From an uncultured Cytophagales bacterium (GTDB lineage: Bacteria > Bacteroidota > Bacteroidia > Cytophagales > Cyclobacteriaceae), in assembly GCA_913057175.1 (NCBI GenBank), contig CAJXNP010000010.1:124001-188000 (forward strand): DNA of 64,000 nt, in the 5' to 3' direction. The notes under the pieces are model-generated. The model was not told the origin of the DNA, searched no databases, and worked only from the letters and a program-made list of their open reading frames with translations. The first letter of the stretch is position 1. Each line of letters begins with the position of its first letter. Shown here one piece after another: positions 8,535 through 17,019 of this stretch. The position numbers were made by a program, and so were the translations under genes.

Positions 8535-9036
8535 AATCGTATATTTTTTGGAGGTTTTGTCGAATGACCTTTCTCGCTCTTAAAATGCTCACCTTTACAT
8601 CTGACAGTTGATATCCTGTGATATCGCAAATCTCCTGGTAAGCATAACCTTCCACATCCCTTAGTTGAAAAACTTCCTTCATTTTCAATGGTAGTCCGGA
8701 AACTATCCCTTCAATTTTCTCAAAAACATCGCTGCTTTCAAGCAACTGATAGGGTGAATTCGAATGCGAACTCCATCTCTCATTGGTCATGTCCAACCCT
8801 TCATTTTGATTGTCTTTCAACCGGTATTTCGACAAAGCAAAATTTCGTGTTATCGTCATGCACCATGCCTCAAGGTTTTGAACTTTACCCATATCTTGTC
8901 GTTTTTCCCAAATTTTCATCAGGGTTTCCTGAACGACGTCCTTGGCCAGTTCTCCGTCATCCAGAATACTTTTCGCAAAGCGATAAAGCTTGTTTTTCAG
9001 CGGCAAAACATCAGAAGTAAAGGTCTCCAAGGTCAT
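8518..9036 (-). CDS. ECF-type RNA polymerase sigma factor
   Basis: A 172-residue sigma-70 family protein with region 2 (LYRFAKSILDDGELAKDVVQ and ETLMKIWEKR, about residues 17-45) and region 4 with a helix-turn-helix (EVFQLRDVEGYAYQEICDI, about residues 121-139, then SILRARKVIRQNL). It lacks regions 1 and 3, as expected of extracytoplasmic-function sigmas. It heads an operon with the anti-sigma, two DUF4252 proteins and an ABC exporter. A -7-like element lies about 44 bases upstream. The signal is unknown; envelope stress is the likely theme. Confidence 0.92.
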   Translation of the reverse strand: MTLETFTSDVLPLKNKLYRFAKSILDDGELAKDVVQETLMKIWEKRQDMGKVQNLEAWCMTITRNFALSKYRLKDNQNEGLDMTNERWSSHSNSPYQLLESSDVFEKIEGIVSGLPLKMKEVFQLRDVEGYAYQEICDITGYQLSDVKVSILRARKVIRQNLQKIYDYERNG

Positions 9037-9079
9037 TTCATGGATAAGATGTTAGAGGGATAGAAAAGTTACAACATTC

Positions 9080-9087
9080 CAAAAATA
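9080..9087 (-). promoter_or_regulatory. candidate -7 element for the ECF/DUF4252 operon
   Basis: On the minus strand the bases read TATTTTTG, an exact match to the Bacteroidota -7 consensus TAnnTTTG. A TTTTGC that could act as the -33 element lies about 16 bases upstream (around 9103-9107). The spacing would put transcription start near 9073, about 37 bases before the sigma gene ATG. This is a pattern match only. Confidence 0.5.
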
Positions 9088-9132
9088 TTCTTAAGCAAAA
9101 ACGCAAAACGTTTATGAAGAAATGATTTAGGC

Positions 9133-10011
9133 CTATTTACTTGACTTGTCAGATCGATTATTTTCTAACCACCCATTATCAACCAACCAGTCAGCCATAC
9201 GGTCAGGCCAGTTTTTCAAAGATTGGTATTCGGTCCTATAACCCATATTGAATGCATGATCACCAACTGAATAAAAATGGCATTCGGCTGAAAGACCTGC
9301 TTTGAAATATTTCTGAAACAGGTCAACAGCAGGAGGGGCACAGCATTCGTCGTTGATCGCTGCAATCATGAATGCAGGTGGGGCATCGGATGGAACCTCT
9401 TCAGGAACCCACAAAGGACCGGGATAAATTAATATCTGAAATGAAGGTTTTCCATTCTCCCTTTCAATTGGATCGGTAGCATTTGGGTCTCCTTCTCCCA
9501 AACCATAGGCAATCGAGGCAACAACTTCACCGCCCGCTGAAAAACCAAGAATTCCCAACCGACCGGGATCAATGTCCCACTCTTCCGCCCGGCTTCTGAT
9601 CAGTCGCATGGCACGATAGGCATCTTCTTGCGGGTGGACATTCAGATCATATGGCGAGCCTTCTTCTCTGGCCAGGCGATATTTCAAAACAAAGGCAGTT
9701 ATTCCTAAACTATTTAAATATTCAGCTGCATCTTTACCCTCGGAATTGTAAACCAGAGCCCGGTGCCCTCCGCCTGGGCAGACTAAGACAGCTGCTCCAG
9801 TGGCTTTTTCAGGTGGCGGAAAAAATGCCACAATCGAAGGGTTGTGAATATTCTTCACCCACCAGTCCTTGGCTTCCTCGGGCTTGTCTTTTAAATGTTC
9901 AAAACCAGGCGCACCATTTTCCCAGAGTGGAATTGTTAATGGATTGTTTTGCGAAAACGCCGTTGTTGAAATTAAAAATGCTAAAGCAAAAAACAGGTTT
10001 GATCGTTTCAT
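9133..10011 (-). CDS. secreted alpha/beta-hydrolase (carbohydrate-esterase-like)
   Basis: A 292-residue exported enzyme (signal peptide MKRSNLFFALAFLISTTAFSQ). It has the oxyanion-hole segment VLVCPGGGHRAL (about residues 76-87), the nucleophile elbow ILGFSAGGEVVA (about 159-170), a late acidic turn AAINDECC (about 231-238) and a histidine in DHAFNMG (about 262-268). The layout matches the 'BD-FAE/esterase_lipase' hydrolases of polysaccharide-degrading Bacteroidota, often acetyl or feruloyl esterases acting on xylan. It is divergent from a secreted GH5 enzyme, which supports a polysaccharide role. Substrate specificity cannot be read from the sequence. Confidence 0.85.
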   Translation of the reverse strand: MKRSNLFFALAFLISTTAFSQNNPLTIPLWENGAPGFEHLKDKPEEAKDWWVKNIHNPSIVAFFPPPEKATGAAVLVCPGGGHRALVYNSEGKDAAEYLNSLGITAFVLKYRLAREEGSPYDLNVHPQEDAYRAMRLIRSRAEEWDIDPGRLGILGFSAGGEVVASIAYGLGEGDPNATDPIERENGKPSFQILIYPGPLWVPEEVPSDAPPAFMIAAINDECCAPPAVDLFQKYFKAGLSAECHFYSVGDHAFNMGYRTEYQSLKNWPDRMADWLVDNGWLENNRSDKSSK

Positions 10012-10246
10012 TATTTGGGCGATTTATAATATGAGAAAAATAATAGAAGGTAAAAGTCTGAACTTCAAAGATTAATAATCTTACTATGATAAATTAATTT
10101 TTGTGAAAATTATTAGAACTGTAATTATTTTAAATTTGCTATAATTGTATCATCATTTCAAAAGCACCCCCGTTTGTAAGTTCCAGACAATAAGATCTGG
10201 TTGCTATTTTTAAACCAATCAAAACTCCTTTTAAAATATTTTATTC

Positions 10247-11242
10247 ATGAAAAAATTATTCATTGCTTTCATTCTTATATTATCTGCTACTTTTTCCTAT
10301 TCTCAAGAGCAAGCTTTAAACAAAATCAGTGTCAATGGAAATAAATTTGTGGGTGAAAACGGAAACGAATTTATTTTTCGTGGCTTGAACTCAAGCGATC
10401 CTGATAAATTAGAAAGCCAGGGGAAATGGGAAAAGAGCTACCTCGAAGAGATGAAAAACTGGGGTGCAAATGTGGTCCGGTTTCCAGTACATCCTACAGC
10501 ATGGAGAAAAAGAGGTGAGGAAAAATACATTGAATTGCTTGATAAAGGTGTGGAGTGGGCAACTGAATTGGGACTGTATGTTATCATTGACTGGCACAGT
10601 ATCGGCAATCTACGCATAGAAATGTACCAGGACCCGATGTATGAAACCACTCGTAAGGAAACCTTTGAATTTTGGCGCACCATGTCCAAACACTACCAGG
10701 GAAACAATACGGTTGCTTTTTTTGAACTGTTCAACGAACCCACGACCTACAACGGTCAGCTGGGAACCTGCACCTGGGCGCAATGGAAAGAAATTGTCAT
10801 GGATATGATCACCATCGTGCGGGCCAATGGCTCTACAGCCATTCCATTGGTGGCAGGCTGGAACTGGGCTTATGACCTGACTCCGCTTAAAGATGATCCG
10901 ATTGAGGCCGAGGGAATCGCATATGTCAGTCACCCCTATCCACAAAAAAGAAATAAACCTTGGGAAGACCAATGGACGAACGACTGGGGCTTTGCTGCAG
11001 AGAAATACCCACTGATCCTCACAGAAATTGGGTTTTGCCACGCAGATGAAAGAGGCGCGCATATTCCGGTGATAAGTGATGAGTCATATGGGGACGCCAT
11101 TACAAAATATAGTGCAGAAAAAGGAATTTCCTGGGTAGTATGGGTGTTTGATCCCAACTGGTCCCCCATGCTTTTTTATGACTGGACCTATAAACCGACT
11201 CCTCAAGGAGTATATTTCAAAAATGCTTTGCAGAATCCGTAA
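10247..11242 (+). CDS. secreted glycoside hydrolase family 5 (cellulase-like)
   Basis: A 331-residue secreted enzyme (signal peptide MKKLFIAFILILSATFSYSQ) with a complete single GH5 TIM barrel. The general acid is Glu164 in the LFNEP motif and the nucleophile is Glu260 in LTEIGF, the paired glutamates that define the retaining mechanism. NVVRFPVHPTAWR (about residues 76-88) and DWHS (about 116-119) are conserved barrel positions. No carbohydrate-binding module or type IX secretion C-terminal domain is present, so it is probably periplasmic or surface-released. Endoglucanase or mannanase are both possible. It is followed by a good hairpin terminator and is probably monocistronic. Confidence 0.93.
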   Translation: MKKLFIAFILILSATFSYSQEQALNKISVNGNKFVGENGNEFIFRGLNSSDPDKLESQGKWEKSYLEEMKNWGANVVRFPVHPTAWRKRGEEKYIELLDKGVEWATELGLYVIIDWHSIGNLRIEMYQDPMYETTRKETFEFWRTMSKHYQGNNTVAFFELFNEPTTYNGQLGTCTWAQWKEIVMDMITIVRANGSTAIPLVAGWNWAYDLTPLKDDPIEAEGIAYVSHPYPQKRNKPWEDQWTNDWGFAAEKYPLILTEIGFCHADERGAHIPVISDESYGDAITKYSAEKGISWVVWVFDPNWSPMLFYDWTYKPTPQGVYFKNALQNP

Positions 11243-11274
11243 CGGATAGGTTATACAATATCCAACTTAAACCG

Positions 11275-11304
11275 GAGGCAGCCATAACGGTTGCCTCTTT
11301 TGTT
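11275..11304 (+). terminator. Rho-independent terminator after the GH5 gene
   Basis: A nine-pair stem (GAGGCAGCC at 11275-11283 with GGTTGCCTC at 11289-11297, one G-T pair) with a five-base loop is followed by a T-rich run. It lies 33 bases after the GH5 stop codon. Confidence 0.75.
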
Positions 11305-11400
11305 TTACAAGCAACATATTTTCTACAAATTATGTTTATAAGAAAATATTAACCTTTTCGTAATATAGTGGAAAAACTTTTAATGAATCAATAAGACAAG

Positions 11401-12543
11401 ATGTCCCTTTCCCATCACTTTTTGCGTGCATTCGTGAAAAAATTATTTCCCATCGCACTTTCCATTTTATCATTAAATCTCCTGGCAAAACCTCCTGCCC
11501 TTTCTGAAAAAGATTTAAGCTCTCCTCCTCCTAAAATTATTCGTACCTGTTGTTCGTTTGGATACGACCTGGGCGTGGTCGGAATTCCCGGGAAAAAAAT
11601 AACCAAGATTACCAGCCTGGATCGAATCGGAACCCATAAATACCTCGGAAGCAAAGAAGAAGGAAATGGCATCATTTACACAAAAAGAGGTGGATTTATT
11701 GACCTCGGACATTTGCGGGATCTGGCTGACTGGACAGCATATTTGTATTCCCTGATATCAAACTTTGAACCTGAAGAATCATTGGATATCATGCTTGGGC
11801 ATGAAGGTGGTGAAAAAGTCCTCCAAATACAGTTGCATGAATTTCTCAGCGACCGGGATAAGAAACAACTCGCCGGAAGAATAGCTTATGACCTTTCTCT
11901 TTGGCATGAAATCGCCACCTGGTTTGGCGCATCGTATATTCCCTTTCTGCCAGAAAAATATTCCAGTTTTTCTGTAGAAGACATGTATTCCAACATTTTA
12001 GGGATTGAACTGGGCATAAAAGCATTAGAAAGTGATTTGCCTTATGAGGAAGCAATGACCGAATTAATTGCTTTGACAATGCGCGAGCTTGAAGCTGTCG
12101 AAAGCTATTCGGAAACTTATGAGATCATGAAAAATGTTGAGAACATTTGGTGGACAAAAGAAAAAAAGCTTCCAAGTGAAAAGGTTCTGATCCAAAGAAA
12201 TCTTGAAGTTTATTCTTTTGTCCGACCGTGGCTAGTTGCCGGGTGGGCAAGTGATCGTCCTGAAGTTCTGGTCATTCCTGATCAAACTGAGGCAAATTGT
12301 CCTTTAACTGACTACTACAGGTTAAGCATTGATCTCAATTACAGATTTCCCATGAGGAAAATGTTTCCGTACAAAACGGACAGGGTTATCACGCAAGAAG
12401 ATTTTGATGTATTAATTTTTCAGGTAGCGGAAGAACTACTCAATGATGAGCTTAAAAAAGATATTGATGCAAAAATAAATCCCCGGGAATGGCGAAAACA
12501 TAGAATTGACCCCTCCTTAATCATAAAAGATGATATGATTTAA
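11401..12543 (+). CDS. DUF4056-family exported protein
   Basis: A 380-residue protein with a likely N-terminal signal sequence (hydrophobic stretch LFPIALSILSLNLLA, residues about 16-30). The segment PPKIIRTCCSFGYDLGV followed by GTHKY and RGGFIDLGHLRD (about residues 43-107) is the conserved start of DUF4056, a family found in proteobacteria and Bacteroidota with no proven activity. A WHEIATWFG segment (about residues 171-179) and the earlier His residues could bind metal, but this is speculation. It is flanked by about 160-170 base gaps and appears monocistronic. Confidence 0.78.
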   Translation: MSLSHHFLRAFVKKLFPIALSILSLNLLAKPPALSEKDLSSPPPKIIRTCCSFGYDLGVVGIPGKKITKITSLDRIGTHKYLGSKEEGNGIIYTKRGGFIDLGHLRDLADWTAYLYSLISNFEPEESLDIMLGHEGGEKVLQIQLHEFLSDRDKKQLAGRIAYDLSLWHEIATWFGASYIPFLPEKYSSFSVEDMYSNILGIELGIKALESDLPYEEAMTELIALTMRELEAVESYSETYEIMKNVENIWWTKEKKLPSEKVLIQRNLEVYSFVRPWLVAGWASDRPEVLVIPDQTEANCPLTDYYRLSIDLNYRFPMRKMFPYKTDRVITQEDFDVLIFQVAEELLNDELKKDIDAKINPREWRKHRIDPSLIIKDDMI

Positions 12544-12717
12544 TGCCTTTCGTGAATATTCTTAGTTTAAAATGCCAATTATCAGATACCTATGCGAATA
12601 TTCTGGAAATATTAGATAATTTGAAGCGCTACTTGCTAAATTGGCGTGAAGGAGGATTTTCATTATTTTAACTTTTTTATAGCAAGCGGGTAGACAACGT
12701 TAAACCAACAATTACCA

Positions 12718-13512
12718 ATGAGAGAACGAAACCTTTTGATCAATTCGATCATCATTCGAATTACTGCTTCTTTATTGACGACACTTATTCATGAACTCGG
12801 ACATTTTATTACATCAGTCTACTTAGGAAATTCTGCCACCCTTTATCATAACATGGTGGAAACGCATACCATCCACATAGATCCGGTCAGCAAGCTATAT
12901 ATTCCCCTCGCTGGGCCTGTTATTTCATTGATCCAGGGAATTTTTTGTTTTCTTTTCTACAGAAGAATTAAAGACGGTGTATGGTCATTATTTTTTTTAT
13001 GGCTTGGTCTTTCTGGTTTGATGGTGTTTTTTGGCTACGTAATGATCGGACCGTTCGCTTCTAATGGGGATACAGGAAAAGTATTACAATTACTTGAAAT
13101 TCCGTTCATCTGGCAGATTGTAATTGCTATTGGCGCGTTGGGTATTTTCACATTGCTTCTGCTACACTTTCATCGCCATTTTGAAAGATTCATTCCTCAG
13201 GATATTGACAATGATAAAAACCTTAGAATCAAATGGGCTAAAATTCTCATAATGTATCCGGTACTCGCGGGTATTGTCGTCAACACACTTCTGCAATTTC
13301 CAGTGTTATTTTTTATAAGCATCTTACCGACATTGACCATGCCATTCAGTTTATTTTTGGTTTATGGAAAATTGATCACATCAAATAATGTCGTTTACAA
13401 AAGACGAAACAAGATTGCTTTAAGACTTTCTATACCGCTAATTGTTATCTTGCTAATAGCTATATTTATCAACCGGTACCTTGTATTTGGGTTTAGATTA
13501 CCAATTGAATAA
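12718..13512 (+). CDS. HELGH-motif polytopic membrane protein (M50-like peptidase candidate)
   Basis: A 264-residue integral membrane protein with about six hydrophobic helices. An HELGH motif lies in the first helix (about residues 26-30), matching the HExxH zinc site of site-2 protease-like (M50) families. A second partner motif such as NxxPxxxxDG is not evident; the segment PLAGPVIS (about residues 63-70) is at the place where M50 proteins have a conserved GP. It could be an active intramembrane protease or a divergent relative. The stop codon overlaps the ATG of the SRPBCC gene by one base (TAATG), so the two are translationally coupled. Confidence 0.65.
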   Translation: MRERNLLINSIIIRITASLLTTLIHELGHFITSVYLGNSATLYHNMVETHTIHIDPVSKLYIPLAGPVISLIQGIFCFLFYRRIKDGVWSLFFLWLGLSGLMVFFGYVMIGPFASNGDTGKVLQLLEIPFIWQIVIAIGALGIFTLLLLHFHRHFERFIPQDIDNDKNLRIKWAKILIMYPVLAGIVVNTLLQFPVLFFISILPTLTMPFSLFLVYGKLITSNNVVYKRRNKIALRLSIPLIVILLIAIFINRYLVFGFRLPIE

Positions 13513-13955
13513 TGACAAAAAAAGTTGCCCTCACCATAAAAATTAATGTAACATCTGATAGAGTAATAGCTGCGTTTACAAATCCGGAAATGCTTAAAGG
13601 ATGGTGGGGTGTAGAAAGATCATTGATTGAACTAAAGCCAGGAGGTAATTATACCCTGGCCTGGGATATCACCGAAAAAGGTTTTGGATATGTTTCGTCC
13701 GGCATTGTAAAGGAATATATTCCGGTGCAATTACTTGAAATAGAAAAGTTTGTTTACCTAAATCCCGACAAGGCAATACTGGGCCCTATGAAATTGATGA
13801 TCAAAGCTTCAGAAAATAATGGTATCTCCGATGTTTATATTTGTCAGGACGGATACCAAACAGGCGGCGATTGGGATTGGTACTACGATGCGGTAAAAAA
13901 TGCCTGGCCACAGGCTGCTGAGATCTTAAAGAATTACCTTGAAAAGGATAATTAA
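13512..13955 (+). CDS. SRPBCC/AHSA1-domain protein
   Basis: A 147-residue soluble protein of the START/Bet v1-like SRPBCC fold, AHSA1 type. Visible family features are the opening ITSDRV-like strand-helix (NVTSDRVIAAFTNPEMLKGW, residues about 12-31), the WWG motif (31-33), LKPGGNYTLAW (about 41-51), and the C-terminal long helix with W (DAVKNAWPQAAEILKNYLE). Such proteins bind hydrophobic ligands or act with transcriptional regulators. The specific ligand is unknown. It is coupled to the HELGH membrane protein by a one-base overlap. Confidence 0.85.
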   Translation: MTKKVALTIKINVTSDRVIAAFTNPEMLKGWWGVERSLIELKPGGNYTLAWDITEKGFGYVSSGIVKEYIPVQLLEIEKFVYLNPDKAILGPMKLMIKASENNGISDVYICQDGYQTGGDWDWYYDAVKNAWPQAAEILKNYLEKDN

Positions 13956-14001
13956 AAACTTTCTTAGTTATCCGATTTTATTAAAGTTGTAAAATAAAAG
14001 C

Positions 14002-14985
14002 ATGAGCAACAGACGAAAATTCATTAAATATTCTGCTATTGGAGGTTTGGTGACTATTATTTCATCCGCATTTAAAACTAAAAAATTGGAAACTTATCGG
14101 GATATAAAGATAGAAAAACCAATTGTCATTTCCACCTGGAATCATGGTCTTCCGGCCAATAAAACTGCATGGGAAATCCTTGGCAAAGGAGGCACATCCC
14201 TGGATGCCGTGGAACAGGGTGTCAGAATAACCGAATCGGATCCAACTAATGGAAGTGTGGGATTAGGCGGAAGACCTGATCGCGATGGTTTCGTTACGCT
14301 TGACGCCTGTATCATGAACCACAAAAATCAATGTGGATCTGTCGCATTTCTACAAAATATCGAAAATCCCATTTCCGTTGCCAGGAAAGTGATGGAAGAT
14401 ACCCCCCATGTTATGCTCGCAGGTGAGGGAGCTTATCAGTTTGCGATAGAAAAAGGCTTTCCTAAAAAGAACCTCTTGACAGACGGCGCTAAAAAAGATT
14501 GGGAGGAATGGCTGAAAAAATCCAAGTATCAACCTGTCATCAATATTGAAAACCACGATACAATCGGAATGCTGGCGCTGGACTCGCTGGGTAATCTCGC
14601 CGGAGCCTGTACAACAAGTGGATTGGCTTACAAAATTCATGGCCGGGTTGGAGATTCCCCCATTATCGGAGCAGGACTTTTTGTGGATAACGAAGTTGGG
14701 GCGGCCTGTGCTACGGGCCTTGGCGAGGCAGTAATGAGGATTGCAGGAAGTTCGGCTGTTGTGGAATTGATGAGAAGCGGCGCCACTCCTGAAGAGGCTT
14801 GCAAGGAAGCTGTGGATCGCATTATCAGAAAACACGATAGTGTAGAAAACCTTCAGGTTGGGTTTCTGGCGCTTGACAAAAATGGACAATATGGTAGCTA
14901 CAGCATTCATAATGGCTTTAATTTTGCGCTCCATACTTCCAACAAAGAAAAATTGATTGATTCCAAATACAGACACAAACAATAA
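14002..14985 (+). CDS. exported N(4)-(beta-N-acetylglucosaminyl)-L-asparaginase (Ntn-hydrolase)
   Basis: A 327-residue glycosylasparaginase, which cleaves the GlcNAc-Asn linkage of N-glycans and activates itself by autoproteolysis. The family cleavage site is at the HDTIG motif and the nucleophile would be Thr187. GGRPDRDGFVTLDACIM (about residues 90-106) and the substrate loop RVGDSPIIGAG (about 214-224) are typical. The N-terminus has twin arginines (SNRRKFIKYSAIGG), so Tat export to the periplasm is likely. Three bases downstream begins cutC, in the same operon. The pair suggests glycoprotein scavenging, but other isoaspartyl or asparaginase activities cannot be excluded. Confidence 0.93.
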   Translation: MSNRRKFIKYSAIGGLVTIISSAFKTKKLETYRDIKIEKPIVISTWNHGLPANKTAWEILGKGGTSLDAVEQGVRITESDPTNGSVGLGGRPDRDGFVTLDACIMNHKNQCGSVAFLQNIENPISVARKVMEDTPHVMLAGEGAYQFAIEKGFPKKNLLTDGAKKDWEEWLKKSKYQPVINIENHDTIGMLALDSLGNLAGACTTSGLAYKIHGRVGDSPIIGAGLFVDNEVGAACATGLGEAVMRIAGSSAVVELMRSGATPEEACKEAVDRIIRKHDSVENLQVGFLALDKNGQYGSYSIHNGFNFALHTSNKEKLIDSKYRHKQ

Positions 14986-14988
14986 TTC

Positions 14989-15687
14989 ATGAAACTTGAA
15001 TTGTGCATTGACAGCGTTGATGAAGCCAAAGTTGCCAGAGATTTCGGTTTTAACAGGGTTGAGCTTTGCTCTGCACTTGAAATTGGTGGCTTAACTCCAA
15101 GTTACGGATTAATTAAGGCCTGCGCAGCAATCAGGAATATCGAAACACACATCATGATCCGACCAAGAGGAGGAAGTTTTGACTATTCCAAAAATGAGCT
15201 TGAAATCATGAAAGCTGATATAGAAAAGTGTGCAAGCTTAGGTGCCTCAGGAGTTGTTTTTGGGATCTTAAATGGAGATAATACTATTGACCGGCCAAGT
15301 AATGAACTTTTAATTACCATTGCAAAATCCCTGGGACTTGAAACGACCTTTCACCGGGCATTTGATTTTATCCACGACCCAATAACCGGGTTAAAATCAT
15401 TGATCGAACTGGGGTTTAATCGGTTATTGACCTCCGGACAAAAGCCGAAAGCAATCGAGGGAAAGGATTTAATTAAAGAGCTTGTTAAGGTATCCAATCG
15501 TCAAATTCAGATTATGGCTGGCAGCGGGGTAGATGCATCAAATGCTGTTGAATTAAAGGAATGCAATGTTGACGCCTTGCATTTTACTGCCAGAAAGAAA
15601 AGTGATAGTGTTTTGTCATTTCAGATGGGCAATGAGTTTGTACCCGATGAAGAAAAAATAAAAAAAATATTATCTGTCCTTGGTTAA
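14989..15687 (+). CDS. cutC: CutC-family protein
   Basis: A 232-residue TIM-barrel protein of the CutC family, historically called copper homeostasis protein though the copper role is disputed. Typical motifs are the opening LELCIDSV, RVELCSALEIGGLTPSYG (about residues 25-42), HIMIRPRGGSF (about 54-64), ETTFHRAFD (about 118-126) and MAGSGV (about 176-181). It starts three bases after the glycosylasparaginase gene. In Bacteroidota, CutC genes commonly sit with glycan-degradation genes, which fits that neighbour better than metal homeostasis does. It is somewhat shorter than E. coli CutC (248 residues). Confidence 0.93.
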   Translation: MKLELCIDSVDEAKVARDFGFNRVELCSALEIGGLTPSYGLIKACAAIRNIETHIMIRPRGGSFDYSKNELEIMKADIEKCASLGASGVVFGILNGDNTIDRPSNELLITIAKSLGLETTFHRAFDFIHDPITGLKSLIELGFNRLLTSGQKPKAIEGKDLIKELVKVSNRQIQIMAGSGVDASNAVELKECNVDALHFTARKKSDSVLSFQMGNEFVPDEEKIKKILSVLG

Positions 15688-15831
15688 ATGGAAGCAAATT
15701 CCCGTTTAAGGAATAATCGAACATTCTTTCACTTTCTAAAGTTACAATTGATTGCAGGAAATAACGATATTTTATAACTTGATTCGCTTAATTACTTAAC
15801 TAAACCTGAAAACAACAATCCGCACTAAATT

Positions 15832-17019
15832 ATGATTACCCAAAAAGAGCGCAAAGAATCACGAAGAGAACAGGTACGCAAAGTAGGCCAGAGCGGTAAC
15901 TACTGGTATGCTATGGAGCTAAGCAAAAACCTGAAAAAAGGAAAATCCATTGAAGCTAAATTCTGGAAAAGCTCGATCGCATTGTTCAGGGGAGAAGATG
16001 GAAAAGTCCGGGCACTGGAAAACCGATGTGCCCACCGGCAGATCCGACTTACCTCCGGAGTGGTAAACGGAAATAATCTTATTTGTCAATATCACGGGTG
16101 GACTTACGACGGCTGTGGAAAATGTATCCAGATCTCACATGAAATTGGCACCGGCAAGAAAGACAAGCTGCCCAATATCATGATCAATTATTATCCTGTC
16201 CAGGAAAAATATGGGTTTATCTGGGTTTTTCCCGGTGACCCTGAAATGGCTGATAAAGTTCCTTTGCCCTCTATTCCACAATTGGATCAAAAAAAGCCCT
16301 GGAAATTCATCCCGATTGACATAACCATCGACGCACATTTTTCCATGATCCTTGAGAATGTCTGTGATTTTAACCATGCGTTTCTTCACAGGGACTACAG
16401 GCCATTTACAGATCCTCATCTTCGTGATTACTATCGACAAGAAGATACGATAACCATGGAATACGACACTGACCTGAGCCAAAGCCAGGTCGTCAAAGTT
16501 GCCGGTGAAAAACAAGGAAAGGAGTTTGACAACATGACCTTATGGTATCAATACCCTTACCAGGCTTCTAATATTGCCGATAAATATTTGCACTGGCTGT
16601 TCATGGTGCCCATCGATGAAAAAACTACCCGCTGCTTTTTTGTCTTTCTTTTTGGAGCGTTAGAGATCCCCCTCATAAGAGTACAGATCCCTCAGTCTGT
16701 TCGCTGGCCGCTCTTAAAATTGATCAATAAATTTTATGTAATTCCTCTTTTAAACCAGGATTTGTGGGCGCTCAATGAAGAACAGGTCGCCCATGAAAAA
16801 CATCCGGACGAACACCACTACGAATTCAACCCGATTGTTAGCGAGTTTCAAAAGATGAGCCTGGAAAAATGGGATCAATACCTTCAAAGTGAGGTTGACA
16901 GGGAAGTCCGCCAGAAAGACGAAAAGAAAAAATTTATTTTTCACGGTTGCGGTGTCACAAAGGCTGATCTTGATATGCACCGTGCAAAAGTAAATGAAAA
17001 CGGTAAGGTGCTTGCATGA
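15832..17019 (+). CDS. Rieske non-heme iron oxygenase, alpha subunit type
   Basis: A 395-residue oxygenase. The N-terminal Rieske domain binds a [2Fe-2S] cluster through Cys66, His68, Cys85 and His88 (CAH and CQYH motifs). The C-terminal domain shows the mononuclear-iron segment DFNHAFLH, with His182 and His186 preceded by Asp178. The spacing is H-x3-H where most Rieske oxygenases have H-x4-H. No ferredoxin or reductase is encoded nearby, so electrons must come from elsewhere. The stop overlaps the start of an SDR dehydrogenase (ATGA). The substrate is unknown; the class includes steroid and carotenoid ring oxygenases as well as arene dioxygenases. Confidence 0.9.
   Translation: MITQKERKESRREQVRKVGQSGNYWYAMELSKNLKKGKSIEAKFWKSSIALFRGEDGKVRALENRCAHRQIRLTSGVVNGNNLICQYHGWTYDGCGKCIQISHEIGTGKKDKLPNIMINYYPVQEKYGFIWVFPGDPEMADKVPLPSIPQLDQKKPWKFIPIDITIDAHFSMILENVCDFNHAFLHRDYRPFTDPHLRDYYRQEDTITMEYDTDLSQSQVVKVAGEKQGKEFDNMTLWYQYPYQASNIADKYLHWLFMVPIDEKTTRCFFVFLFGALEIPLIRVQIPQSVRWPLLKLINKFYVIPLLNQDLWALNEEQVAHEKHPDEHHYEFNPIVSEFQKMSLEKWDQYLQSEVDREVRQKDEKKKFIFHGCGVTKADLDMHRAKVNENGKVLA

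Noticed and set aside
10930-10950. TATCCACAA match to a DnaA box inside the GH5 gene
   Set aside because: It is a single site inside coding sequence with no cluster around it, unlike the nine at 46.5-46.9 kb.
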